This document shows positions 33,968 to 42,350 of a stretch of DNA of 64,000 nt, in pieces. Below the pieces are notes generated by a model. That model saw nothing but the letters and a program-made list of their open reading frames with translations. It was not told the origin of the DNA and ran no database searches. Source of the stretch: Mycobacterium sp. ST-F2 (GTDB lineage Bacteria; Actinomycetota; Actinomycetes; Mycobacteriales; Mycobacteriaceae); NCBI RefSeq assembly GCF_001905655.1, contig NZ_JMHT01000053.1:46587-110586 (forward strand), in the 5' to 3' direction. Position numbers and translations under genes: made by a program. The first letter of the stretch is position 1, and every line of letters begins with the position of its first letter.

Positions 33968-34016
33968 GATTTGTGCACGTTTTTCCGCGCGGCCCGCGGA
34001 AAAACGTGCACAAATC
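33968..34016. terminator. Bidirectional hairpin between TQXA gene and trehalase
   Basis: A 22-base-pair perfect stem (GATTTGTGCACGTTTTTCCG plus CG) with a 5-base loop between convergent stops. It is closely related to the lepA/mddA hairpin at 28595. Confidence 0.8.
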
Positions 34017-34021
34017 GCTCA

Positions 34022-36058
34022 CTACATCGGCGCGTTGGCGGGCTGGAACACCCCGCTGCTGTCGGCTTCCTCCTCGGCGCGGATGACGTGCACGACGGCA
34101 TTGATCAATGCCAGGTGGGTGAACGCCTGCGGGAAGTTGCCCAGGTGCCGGCCGGTACGCGGCTCGATCTCCTCGGCGTAGAGGTGCAGCGGGCTGGCGA
34201 ACGACAGCAGTTTCTCGCACAGGTGCCGGGCCCGGCTCACCTCACCGATCTCGACGAGCGCAGACACCAGCCAGAACGAGCAGATGGTGAAAGTGCCTTC
34301 CTCGCCGGACAATCCGTCGTCGGTCTCCTCGGTGCGGTAGCGCAGCACCAGACCTTCCTCGGTGAGCTCCTCGGCGATGGCCATCACCGTCGCGCGCACC
34401 CGCGGGTCGTCGGCCGGCAGGAACCGGGTGAGGATCGCCAGCAGCAGTGAGGCATCGAGGGCGTCGTCGCCGTACCGCTGGGTCAGCACGCCGCGCTTGT
34501 CGACACCGTGGGCCAGGACATCGGCCTTGATCTCGTCGGCGATCTTGCGCCACTGCTGCGCGTAGGACTTTTCCCCTTGCAGCTCAGCGAGTTTCGAGCC
34601 GCGATCCAACGCCACCCAGCACATGATCTTGCTGGAGGTGAAGTGCTGCGGTTCGCCGCGCACTTCCCAGATGCCGCGGTCGGGTTCCTTCCAGTGCTTG
34701 ATCGCTTCTTCCACTTGGTTTTTCAGCACCGGCCAGAGCATCTCGGGAATCTGCTCGCGGGATTTGGCGTGCAGGTACACCGAGTCGAGCATCGTGCCCC
34801 AGATGTCGTGCTGCATCTGGTTGTAGGCACCGTTGCCGATCCGGACGGGCCGCGAGTAGTCGTAGCCGGACAGGTGATGCAGTTCCTCTTCGACGAGGCT
34901 GCGTTCGCCGCCGACGCCGTACATCACCTGAAGCGGGTGGCGCTCACCGTTGTTGGCGCCCGACACGTCGGCGATGAACGAGAAGAAGTCGTCGGCCTCG
35001 CGGTCCAGGCCGAGCGTGTACAGGCCCCACAGGGCGAACGTCGAGTCCCGGATCCACGAGTACCGGTAGTCCCAGTTCCGTTCGCCCTGAGGCGTTTCCG
35101 GCAGCGATGTGGTGCTCGCTGCCAGCAGCGCGCCGGTCGGGGAGTAGGTCAGCCCCTTGAGGGTCAGCGCACTGCGCTGCAGATACGACCGCCACGGGTG
35201 GTCCGGGAAGTCGCCGACATTGATCCACTGCCGCCACGCCTCGCTGGTCTTCCACATCTTGTCGGAGGCCTCGTCGAAGGTCTGCGGCGCCGGATGCTTG
35301 GACCACGACAGCGCGACGAACACCTTGTCGCCCTCGGTGAGCCGGGTCCGGGCCCGCGCCTCGTGGCCTTCCAGGCCGATCCGCAGGTTGGTGGTCAGGC
35401 GCAGTGTCGGGTGCGCCTCGGGGTTCTTGTTGGCGCGGGCGATGGCCTCGCCGTACGCGGCGGCCGAGTACTCCCACGACGCGCTCTCGCGGTGATAGTC
35501 GAACGACGGCTCACAGCTCATGACGAACTCGACGGTGCCGCTCACGCAGCGCACGGTGCGCAGCAGGATGTGCTCGGCGTCCCAGTCCATCGGAGTGCGA
35601 CGGTGCGTGCGGGAACGGGTTTCGATGTCGTGCCACGGCCCCATCACGAGGGCGTCGCGCACGATGGCCCAGCCGGTGTGCGTCTGCCACGTGGTCTCCA
35701 GGATCAGCGAGCCCGGCAGGTACCGCCGCGCCGACGGCACCGTCACGCCGTACGGCGCCAACCGGAAGTGCCCGGCGCCGCGGTCGAGGATCGACCCGAA
35801 GACGCTGGGGGAGTCCGGCCGCGGCACGCACATCCACTCGACGGAGCCCGCCGAAGAGATCAAGCAGGTGTTCTCGCAGTCGGACAGGAAGGCGTAATCC
35901 GCGATCGGCGGAAACGGCGTGCGGACCGCGGTCGAGATCGCACCGCCGGTCAGTGAATCGTCGCCCGCTGCGGCGAGGTGAGGAATCCCGTGGCCGTTCG
36001 CCAGGATGTGGCCTGGGTCGCTGGATTGGCCCGACTTGTCCGTTTGTGGCAGCACCAT
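34022..36058 (-). CDS. treH: Trehalase, glycoside hydrolase family 15
   Basis: A 678-residue GH15 enzyme that hydrolyses trehalose to two glucose molecules; the mycobacterial member (Rv2402 type) is a phosphate-activated trehalase. The N-terminal beta-sandwich begins PFPPIADYAFLSDCENTCLI. The (alpha/alpha)6 core has NWDYRYSWIRDSTFALWGL near residues 340-358, and the catalytic Glu region includes EPDRGIWEVRGEPQHFTSSK. No signal peptide is seen. ATG 36058 (MVLPQTDKSG) matches the family start. It is a convergent neighbour of the TQXA gene and divergent from the small membrane genes. Confidence 0.9.
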   Translation of the reverse strand: MVLPQTDKSGQSSDPGHILANGHGIPHLAAAGDDSLTGGAISTAVRTPFPPIADYAFLSDCENTCLISSAGSVEWMCVPRPDSPSVFGSILDRGAGHFRLAPYGVTVPSARRYLPGSLILETTWQTHTGWAIVRDALVMGPWHDIETRSRTHRRTPMDWDAEHILLRTVRCVSGTVEFVMSCEPSFDYHRESASWEYSAAAYGEAIARANKNPEAHPTLRLTTNLRIGLEGHEARARTRLTEGDKVFVALSWSKHPAPQTFDEASDKMWKTSEAWRQWINVGDFPDHPWRSYLQRSALTLKGLTYSPTGALLAASTTSLPETPQGERNWDYRYSWIRDSTFALWGLYTLGLDREADDFFSFIADVSGANNGERHPLQVMYGVGGERSLVEEELHHLSGYDYSRPVRIGNGAYNQMQHDIWGTMLDSVYLHAKSREQIPEMLWPVLKNQVEEAIKHWKEPDRGIWEVRGEPQHFTSSKIMCWVALDRGSKLAELQGEKSYAQQWRKIADEIKADVLAHGVDKRGVLTQRYGDDALDASLLLAILTRFLPADDPRVRATVMAIAEELTEEGLVLRYRTEETDDGLSGEEGTFTICSFWLVSALVEIGEVSRARHLCEKLLSFASPLHLYAEEIEPRTGRHLGNFPQAFTHLALINAVVHVIRAEEEADSSGVFQPANAPM

Positions 36059-36155
36059 TCGCACATCATCGACTGCATCTACGGTTGCCGTCCACCGAAA
36101 GCCCTGACGGGGCCTGCCGGATTCGACCCAGCGCGATTCGAAAGGGCACACACCG

Positions 36156-36161
36156 TAGGCT
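36156..36161 (+). promoter_or_regulatory. Predicted -10 element of small membrane gene pair
   Basis: TAGGCT lies 8 bases before ATG 36170, the leaderless layout. Confidence 0.45.
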
Positions 36162-36169
36162 GAGAATCG

Positions 36170-36364
36170 ATGAACGGCATTCTGAATTGGTGGGACGGCG
36201 TCGAACTGTGGCTGTCCGGTCTGTCGTTCGTGGTGCAGACGATCATCGTGATGCCCGTGGTGCTGGCACTCGCATATGGCCTGGCAGTGCTGCTCGACGT
36301 GGCGCTGGGCTACTCCATCACGCTGCTGCACCGGGCCCGCCACGTCGAGGAGGACGCACTGTGA
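36170..36364 (+). CDS. Small membrane protein
   Basis: A 64-residue protein with one long hydrophobic segment (VVQTIIVMPVVLALAYGLAV, residues ~21-40), preceded by a Trp-rich start (MNGILNWWDGVELWL) and followed by a charged tail (RARHVEEDAL). It resembles the small Rv2401-type membrane proteins found between trehalase and subI in mycobacteria. The stop overlaps the next GTG by 4 bases. Function unknown. Confidence 0.7.
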   Translation: MNGILNWWDGVELWLSGLSFVVQTIIVMPVVLALAYGLAVLLDVALGYSITLLHRARHVEEDAL

Positions 36365-36447
36365 ACGGACTGCCGCAGTCACGGGTGACGCTGATCCTGG
36401 TGCTGCTGGTGGTGCTCGTCATCGTCACGTGGCTGCTGACTCGCTGA
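36361..36447 (+). CDS. Very small single-pass membrane protein
   Basis: A 28-residue protein starting at GTG 36361, overlapping the previous stop (GTGA). After VNGLPQSRV the rest is one hydrophobic helix (TLILVLLVVLVIVTWLL) ending TR. The overlap and the coherent transmembrane pattern support it as a real gene. Function unknown. Confidence 0.6.
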   Translation: MNGLPQSRVTLILVLLVVLVIVTWLLTR

Positions 36448-36472
36448 GCAGTGGCTACGAGCCGGCCTCTGA

Positions 36473-36478
36473 TATTCT
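36473..36478 (+). promoter_or_regulatory. Predicted -10 element of the subI leader
   Basis: TATTCT lies exactly 7 bases before ATG 36486, the same spacing as for the leader at 32561. Confidence 0.6.
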
Positions 36479-36485
36479 TCCGGCC

Positions 36486-36578
36486 ATGTACGCAGCGTCC
36501 GGCACAACCGAGGGCCACATCCTGGCCCTCATTGCCGTGGGTACCCGCGCTGTTGCTGACGTCGCCTGTTGTCGCTGA
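36486..36578 (+). CDS. Cys-containing leader peptide upstream of subI
   Basis: A 30-residue ORF beginning MYAASGTTEGHILALIAVGT and ending ADVACCR, with two adjacent Cys codons just before the stop. The leaderless -10, the terminal Cys pair and the location before a sulfate transporter operon fit a cysteine-responsive attenuator. The Cys run is shorter than in the TQXA leader. Downstream, CCTTGC at 36646-36651 can pair with GCAAGG at 36681-36686, the subI ribosome binding site. Confidence 0.65.
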   Translation: MYAASGTTEGHILALIAVGTRAVADVACCR

Positions 36579-36697
36579 CCCCGTTTCCGTCCGCGGTTTC
36601 CGGGATCGGCGTCGGCTTCTGCTATGCCCACGTGCTGATCGATCACCTTGCCGTGTGACGGGTAGTCCATCCGTAAACCAGCAAGGAAGGCCCATCA

Positions 36698-37738
36698 ATG
36701 CACAAGATCATCAAGAACTGGCGGCCCGCCACCGCGGTCGCTGCCGTCGTGGCCAGCACCACGGTGCTCGCCGCTTGCGGTGGCGGAGCGAGTGACGTCG
36801 CCGGCGGTGGCGGTGCACAGTCGGGTGCCAACACCACCCTGACCCTGGTGGCCTACGCCGTGCCGGAGCCCGGCTGGAGCAAGATCATCCCGGCATTCGC
36901 CGCCACCCCTGAGGGCAAGGGTGTCGCTGTGACCACGTCGTACGGTGCCTCCGGTGATCAGTCGCGCAAGGTCGAGTCCGGTGCCCCCGCCGACATCGTC
37001 AACTTCTCGGTGGAGCCCGACGTCACCCGCCTGGTGAAGGCCGGCAAGGTCAGCAAGGACTGGAACGCCGACGCCACGAAGGGCATCCCGTTCGGTTCGG
37101 TGGTGTCGCTGGTCGTGCGCAAGGGCAACCCCAAGGGCATCAAGGACTGGGACGACCTGCTCAAGCCGGGCGTCGAGGTCGTCACGCCCAGTCCGCTGAG
37201 CTCGGGTTCGGCCAAGTGGAACCTGCTGGCGCCGTACGCCGTGAAGAGCAACGGCGGCAAGGACGCCCAGGCCGGCATCGACTTCGTGCGGCAGCTGGTC
37301 GTCGAGCACATCAAGACCCGTCCGGGTTCGGGCCGGGAAGCCACCGACCTCTTCCTGCACGGCACCGGTGACGTGCTGATCAGCTACGAGAACGAAGCCA
37401 TCAACGTCGAGCGGCAGGGCAAGGACGTCGAGCACATCAACCCGCCGCAGACCTTCAAGATCGAGAACCCGGTGGCTGTCGTGACGTCGGGCCCGCACCA
37501 GGACAAGGCCAACGCGCTGAAGAACTTCCTCTACACCGCGGACGGCCAGAAGCTGTGGGCGCAGGCCGGGTTCCGCCCGGTCGATCCGGCCGTGACCGCT
37601 GAGTTCGCCAAGGACTTCCCGACGCCGGAGAAGCTGTGGACCATCGCTGACCTGGGTGGATGGAAGACCGTCGATCCGGCGTTGTTCGACAAGGAAAACG
37701 GCAGCATCACCAAGATCTACAAGCAGGCCACTGGATGA
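36698..37738 (+). CDS. subI: Sulfate-binding lipoprotein SubI
   Basis: A 346-residue periplasmic-side solute-binding protein for sulfate (and thiosulfate), anchored as a lipoprotein. The signal peptide ends in the lipobox LAAC near residue 27. SGSAKWN and SYENEAIN are sulfate-binding-protein motifs. The lipobox Cys is the only Cys, and there is no Met besides the first. GCAAGGAAGG is the ribosome binding site. It begins the subI-cysT-cysW-cysA operon. Confidence 0.95.
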   Translation: MHKIIKNWRPATAVAAVVASTTVLAACGGGASDVAGGGGAQSGANTTLTLVAYAVPEPGWSKIIPAFAATPEGKGVAVTTSYGASGDQSRKVESGAPADIVNFSVEPDVTRLVKAGKVSKDWNADATKGIPFGSVVSLVVRKGNPKGIKDWDDLLKPGVEVVTPSPLSSGSAKWNLLAPYAVKSNGGKDAQAGIDFVRQLVVEHIKTRPGSGREATDLFLHGTGDVLISYENEAINVERQGKDVEHINPPQTFKIENPVAVVTSGPHQDKANALKNFLYTADGQKLWAQAGFRPVDPAVTAEFAKDFPTPEKLWTIADLGGWKTVDPALFDKENGSITKIYKQATG

Positions 37739-38613
37739 CAAGCACTGTTCAGTTCGACGGCGTCCCGGCCCGGCCCGAGTCCAATGGTGACTCGGCCGGG
37801 CCGGGCCCCGGCGTGAGGAACGCATTGGGCACGACGTCGTTGCGCGTGGGCGCGGCGAGCATCTGGCTGTCCGTCATCGTGCTGCTGCCGCTCGCCGCGA
37901 TCCTGGTCCAATCCGCCCGCGGCGGCTGGGGGTACTTCTGGTCCGCGGTCACATCGAATTCAGCACTCGCCTCGTTCCGGGTGACGCTCGAGGTGTCGGC
38001 GGCCGTCGCGCTCATCAACCTGGTCTTCGGGTTGTTGGTGGCGTGGGTGCTGACGCGCGACGACTTCGTCGGTAAGCGACTGGTGGACGCCGTCATCGAC
38101 CTGCCGTTCGCGCTGCCCACGATCGTGGCCAGCCTCGTGATGCTCGCGCTCTACGGTCCGGCCAGCCCGGTGAACCTGCATCTGCAGCACACCAAGTGGG
38201 GCATCGGCGTCGCGCTACTGTTCGTCACGCTGCCGTTCGTGGTGCGGTCGGTGCAGCCGGTCCTGCTCGAACTCGACCAGGAGACCGAAGAGGCGGCCGC
38301 GTCGCTCGGCGCCAACAACTTTGTCATCTTCACCAAGGTGGTGCTACCGGCGCTGCTGCCGTCACTGCTGTCGGGCGCGGGTCTGGCCTTCTCCCGCGCC
38401 ATCGGCGAATTCGGTTCGGTGGTGCTGATCGGCGGCGCGGTGCCCGGCGAGACCGAGGTGTCGTCGCAGTGGATCCGCACCCTGATCGAGAACGACGACC
38501 GTACCGGTGCGGCCGCGATCTCGATTGTGCTGCTGGTGATTTCGTTCGTCGTGCTGTTCGTGCTGCGGGTCATCGGGTCGCGGGCGGCCAAGCGTCAGGA
38601 GCTGGCTCCATGA
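37735..38613 (+). CDS. cysT: Sulfate ABC transporter permease CysT
   Basis: A 292-residue inner-membrane permease with six predicted transmembrane helices after a ~35-residue polar N-terminus. The ABC-permease EAA loop is EEAAASLGANNFVIFTKVVLP near residues 183-203, which contacts CysA. It pairs with CysW. Its ATG overlaps the subI stop (ATGA) and its stop overlaps cysW. No Cys. Confidence 0.95.
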   Translation: MTSTVQFDGVPARPESNGDSAGPGPGVRNALGTTSLRVGAASIWLSVIVLLPLAAILVQSARGGWGYFWSAVTSNSALASFRVTLEVSAAVALINLVFGLLVAWVLTRDDFVGKRLVDAVIDLPFALPTIVASLVMLALYGPASPVNLHLQHTKWGIGVALLFVTLPFVVRSVQPVLLELDQETEEAAASLGANNFVIFTKVVLPALLPSLLSGAGLAFSRAIGEFGSVVLIGGAVPGETEVSSQWIRTLIENDDRTGAAAISIVLLVISFVVLFVLRVIGSRAAKRQELAP

Positions 38614-39422
38614 CCCTCTCGCCGCTGGTTCGCTACCTGGCCCGGTACGTGGCGCTGGCCTACATCACGGTGCTCGTCATTGTGCCCGTCGGCCTGATCC
38701 TGTGGCGCACCTTCCAGCCCGGTCTGGGGGAGTTCTTCACCCAGATCACTACGCCGGCAGCCATTTCCGCGCTGCAGCTCTCGCTGCTCGTCGTCGCCAT
38801 CGTGGTGCCGCTCAACGTGCTGTTCGGGGTGCCGACCGCACTGGTGTTGGCCCGCAACCGGTTCCGCGGCAAGAGCGTCCTGCAGGCTGTGATCGACCTG
38901 CCGTTCGCGGTGTCGCCCGTCGTGGTCGGTGTGGCCCTGATCCTGCTGTGGGGCTCGGCCGGACTGCTCGGCTTCGTCGAGCACAGTTGGGGATTCAAGA
39001 TCATCTTCGGCTTCCCCGGCATCGTTCTGGCGAGCATCTTCGTCACGGTTCCCTTCGTGATCCGCGAAGTCGAACCGGTGCTGCACGAGCTCGGCACCGA
39101 CCAGGAAGAAGCGGCCTCCACCCTGGGCGCGCAGTGGTGGCAGACGTTCTGGCGGATCACGCTGCCGTCCATCCGCTGGGGCCTGACCTACGGCGTCGTG
39201 CTGACCGTCGCGCGCACGCTGGGAGAATACGGCGCCGTCATCATGGTGTCCTCCAACCTGCCCGGCCAATCCCAGACCCTGACCCTGCTGGTGTCCGACC
39301 GGTACAGCCGCGGCGCCGAATACGGCGCCTACGCCATGTCCACAGTGCTGATGGCGGTCGCGGTGATCGTGCTGATCGTGCAGGTAATCCTCGACGCCCG
39401 GCGGGTCCGGGCGGCACAATAG
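38610..39422 (+). CDS. cysW: Sulfate ABC transporter permease CysW
   Basis: A 270-residue permease with six predicted transmembrane helices. The EAA loop is EEAASTLGAQWWQTFWRITLP near residues 167-187, followed by GEYGAVIMVSSNLPG, typical of CysW. It forms the membrane channel with CysT. It overlaps cysT by 4 bases and lies 23 bases before cysA. No Cys. Confidence 0.95.
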   Translation: MTLSPLVRYLARYVALAYITVLVIVPVGLILWRTFQPGLGEFFTQITTPAAISALQLSLLVVAIVVPLNVLFGVPTALVLARNRFRGKSVLQAVIDLPFAVSPVVVGVALILLWGSAGLLGFVEHSWGFKIIFGFPGIVLASIFVTVPFVIREVEPVLHELGTDQEEAASTLGAQWWQTFWRITLPSIRWGLTYGVVLTVARTLGEYGAVIMVSSNLPGQSQTLTLLVSDRYSRGAEYGAYAMSTVLMAVAVIVLIVQVILDARRVRAAQ

Positions 39423-39445
39423 CTTTTCGATAGGAAGAACCGAAC

Positions 39446-40507
39446 ATGAGTGACGAGCACAAGCAGGGCAGCGTTCCCGCCATCACCGTGCGCGGCGCGA
39501 ACAAGCACTACGGCGACTTCGCGGCGCTCGACAACGTCGACTTCGACGTGCCCGAGGGCTCGCTGACCGCGCTGCTGGGCCCCAGTGGGTCGGGCAAGTC
39601 GACGCTGCTGCGGGCCATCGCGGGGCTCGACACCCCGGACACCGGCACCATCACCATCAAGGGCAACGACGTCACCGGCGTGCCGCCGCAGCGGCGCGGC
39701 ATCGGCTTCGTGTTCCAGCATTACGCCGCTTTCAAGCACCTGACCGTCCGCGAGAACGTCGCGTTCGGGCTCAAGATCCGCAAGAAGCCCAAGGCCGAGA
39801 TCCAGGAGAAGGTCGACAGCCTGCTGGAGGTCGTGGGCCTGGCCGGTTTCCAGACGCGCTACCCGAGCCAGCTCTCCGGCGGTCAGCGTCAGCGCATGGC
39901 GCTGGCTCGCGCCCTCGCGGTCGATCCCCAGGTGCTGCTGCTCGACGAACCGTTCGGTGCCCTCGACGCCAAGGTGCGTGACGACCTGCGGACCTGGCTG
40001 CGTCGCCTGCACGACGAGGTCCACGTGACCACCGTGCTCGTCACGCACGACCAGGCCGAGGCGCTCGACGTCGCCGACCGGATCGCGGTGCTCAACAAGG
40101 GCCGCATCGAGCAGGTCGGGTCGCCCACCGAGGTCTACGACAGCCCGGCCAATCCGTTCGTGATGTCGTTCCTCGGTGCGGTGTCGACGCTGAACGGGAC
40201 GCTGGTGCGGCCCCACGACATCCGCGTCGGCCGGAATCCCGACATGGCCATTTCGCAGGCCGACGACGACGTCGCGGCCACCGGAGTGCTCCGGGCGAAG
40301 GTCGACCGAGTTGTGGTGCTGGGCTTCGAGGTTCGCGTCGAGCTGACGACCGCCGCGGACCACACGCCGTTCACCGCACAGATCACCCGCGGTGACGCCG
40401 AAGCGCTGCGCCTGCTCGAGGGCGACACCGTGTACGTCCGGGCCACTCGCATCCCCCCGATCGCGGGACAGACGCAAGAAGTCGAGGCGGTCCTCGCAAG
40501 GGCCTGA
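39446..40507 (+). CDS. cysA: Sulfate ABC transporter ATPase CysA
   Basis: A 353-residue ATPase that powers sulfate import. Walker A GPSGSGKST is near residues 46-54, the signature LSGGQRQRMALARAL near 140-154, Walker B VLLLDEPFGALDA near 161-173 and the switch His in VTHDQAE. The C-terminal ~110 residues are a TOBE/regulatory domain. A GGAAGAA ribosome binding site precedes ATG 39446. No Cys. Confidence 0.95.
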   Translation: MSDEHKQGSVPAITVRGANKHYGDFAALDNVDFDVPEGSLTALLGPSGSGKSTLLRAIAGLDTPDTGTITIKGNDVTGVPPQRRGIGFVFQHYAAFKHLTVRENVAFGLKIRKKPKAEIQEKVDSLLEVVGLAGFQTRYPSQLSGGQRQRMALARALAVDPQVLLLDEPFGALDAKVRDDLRTWLRRLHDEVHVTTVLVTHDQAEALDVADRIAVLNKGRIEQVGSPTEVYDSPANPFVMSFLGAVSTLNGTLVRPHDIRVGRNPDMAISQADDDVAATGVLRAKVDRVVVLGFEVRVELTTAADHTPFTAQITRGDAEALRLLEGDTVYVRATRIPPIAGQTQEVEAVLARA

Positions 40508-40523
40508 GCCACAAGGGTTTTCG

Positions 40524-40568
40524 CACCGCGGCCGGGCAACCAGATGATCTGGTTGCCCGGCCGCGGTG
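40524..40568. terminator. Terminator after cysA
   Basis: A 22-base-pair perfect stem around a single-base centre (CCGCGGCCGGGCAACCAGAT arm), followed on the plus strand by GTTTTGCG. It lies 16 bases after the cysA stop. Confidence 0.85.
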
Positions 40569-40605
40569 TTTTGCGTTGAGCCTGCGCTGAGGGCGTAGAA
40601 GTGCG

Positions 40606-40641
40606 AGTGGCGTTGACCCTGGTTACAGGGTCAACGCCACT
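40606..40641. terminator. Terminator after cysE
   Basis: The 15-base arms AGTGGCGTTGACCCT and AGGGTCAACGCCACT flank a 6-base loop, 21 bases beyond the cysE stop (minus strand). Confidence 0.8.
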
Positions 40642-40662
40642 GGGCCGAATGCCAGCCGTACG

Positions 40663-41259
40663 TCAGATGTACATCGCCGGGTCGATGTAGGTCGTCGGGT
40701 CGACGGCGGGCTCACGCTGCTTCTCGGTGCGCGGACGCACGATCGCGGGAATGCCCGTCGCAATGGAATCCGCCGGGACATCGTGTGTGACAACGGCATT
40801 CGCGCCGACGGCGGAGTCGTCACCGACACGGATGGGACCGAGCACCTTGGCGCCCGCGCCGACCGTCACCCGGTTGCCGATGGTGGGGTGGCGCTTGCCC
40901 TTGTTGAGACTGCGGCCGCCGAGCGTGACGCCGTGATACAGCATCACGTCGTCGCCGATCTCGGTGGTCTCGCCGATGACGACGCCCATGCCGTGGTCGA
41001 TGAAGAACCGTCGGCCGATGGTCGCGCCCGGGTGAATCTCGATGCCCGTGAGGAACCGCGTCAGCTGCGCCAGTACCCGGGCCGGCCCGCGCCCGGCCGG
41101 CCGGGCCCACAGCTTGTGGGCCAGGCGGTGCGACCAGATGGCGTGCAGGCCGGAGTACACCAGGGCGTTCTCGAAGTCTCCGCGCCCTGCCGGGTCGTGG
41201 CTGCGTGCGTTGTCCAGGTCCTCACGGAGAGTGGAGAACAGGCCAGAGAACAGCTCCAT
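40663..41259 (-). CDS. cysE: Serine O-acetyltransferase
   Basis: A 198-residue enzyme that acetylates serine to O-acetylserine, the first committed step of cysteine synthesis. The left-handed beta-helix hexapeptide repeats run through IEIHPGATIGRRFFIDHGMG and GANAVVTHDVPADSIATGIP. The catalytic His is in the FIDHG motif. The C-terminus ends PAMYI; the terminal Ile is what binds CysK in cysteine synthase complexes. It lies 4 bases after cysK in the same operon. No Cys. Confidence 0.93.
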   Translation of the reverse strand: MELFSGLFSTLREDLDNARSHDPAGRGDFENALVYSGLHAIWSHRLAHKLWARPAGRGPARVLAQLTRFLTGIEIHPGATIGRRFFIDHGMGVVIGETTEIGDDVMLYHGVTLGGRSLNKGKRHPTIGNRVTVGAGAKVLGPIRVGDDSAVGANAVVTHDVPADSIATGIPAIVRPRTEKQREPAVDPTTYIDPAMYI

Positions 41260-41263
41260 ACCC

Positions 41264-42199
41264 TCAGTCCCGGATGTGTTCGTACAGCGCCGTGGAGACG
41301 TACCGCTCGCCGAAATCAGGGACGATCACGACGATCAGCTTGCCGGCGTTCTCGGGGCGCTCGGCCAGCTGCAGTGCCGCCCAGACGTTGGCGCCCGCCG
41401 AGATGCCGCCCAGGATGCCCTCTTCGGCGCCCAGCGCTCGTGCCACCTCGATGGCGTCCGGGAAGGAGACGTCGATGATCTCGTCGTAGACCTCGCGGTC
41501 CAGGACCTCGGGGATGAAGTTCGCGCCGATGCCCTGAATCTTGTGGGGCCCGGCCTGGCCGCCGGTGAGGATGGGGGAGTCGACGGGCTCGACGCCGACG
41601 ATCTTCACATCGGGCTTGCGGGCCTTGAGGACATGCCCGACACCCGTGAGGGTGCCGCCGGTGCCGATGCCGGCGACGAAGATGTCGACCTCACCGTCCG
41701 TGTCGGCCCAGACTTCCTCGGCTGTCGTCTTCTCGTGGATCGCGGGGTTGGCCGGGTTGGCGAACTGATCGGCCGCGACGGAGTTCGGGGTCTCGGCGAG
41801 GATCTGCTTGGCCTTGGCGACCGCGCCGGCCATGCCCTCGGCGCCCGGCGTCAGCACGATCTCGGCGCCGTAGGCGCGCAGCATCACCCGGCGTTCCAGG
41901 GACATGGTCTCCGGCATGGTCAGGATGACCTTGTAGCCACGGGCGGCACCGACCAGCGCCAGCGCGATGCCGGTGTTGCCACTGGTGGCCTCCACGATGG
42001 TGCCACCGGGCTTGAGTTCGCCGGACTGCTCGGCGGCGTCGACGATCGCCACGCCGATACGGTCCTTCACGCTGTTGGCCGGGTTGTAGAACTCCAGCTT
42101 CGCGACAACCTGAGCACCAGCGCCCTCGGTCAACCGGTTCAGCCGGACCAGCGGGGTGCGCCCGACCAATTCGGTGACATCGGCGTAGATCTTGCCCAT
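41264..42199 (-). CDS. cysK: Cysteine synthase A (O-acetylserine sulfhydrylase)
   Basis: A 311-residue PLP enzyme that makes cysteine from O-acetylserine and sulfide. The PLP Lys is in NPANSVKDRIG near residue 44, the substrate loop is ATSGNTGIAL, the phosphate loop GIGTGGTLTG, and the Ser contacting the PLP ring nitrogen is in GGISAGA. It lies upstream of cysE, so sulfide from SirA and acetylserine from CysE meet here. A GAGAGGTCACC ribosome binding region precedes ATG 42199. No Cys. Confidence 0.94.
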   Translation of the reverse strand: MGKIYADVTELVGRTPLVRLNRLTEGAGAQVVAKLEFYNPANSVKDRIGVAIVDAAEQSGELKPGGTIVEATSGNTGIALALVGAARGYKVILTMPETMSLERRVMLRAYGAEIVLTPGAEGMAGAVAKAKQILAETPNSVAADQFANPANPAIHEKTTAEEVWADTDGEVDIFVAGIGTGGTLTGVGHVLKARKPDVKIVGVEPVDSPILTGGQAGPHKIQGIGANFIPEVLDREVYDEIIDVSFPDAIEVARALGAEEGILGGISAGANVWAALQLAERPENAGKLIVVIVPDFGERYVSTALYEHIRD

Positions 42200-42350
42200 T
42201 GGTGACCTCTCGTCAGCGCTAGCTTGGTGAAATTGTGCGTGCCCGCGCGGGCACCTGCCGAATCTGCTGAATCGCAGGTGCTCCGTCAAGGGTTTCGATC
42301 ATCACAAAATCTATCTGCTCGAGACAACGCGTTCCCTACGGGTGGGTATT

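Noticed and set aside
42210..42293. 27-codon ORF before cysK as a fourth leader peptide
   Set aside because: It has no Cys codons, and the possible -10 is at the wrong spacing.
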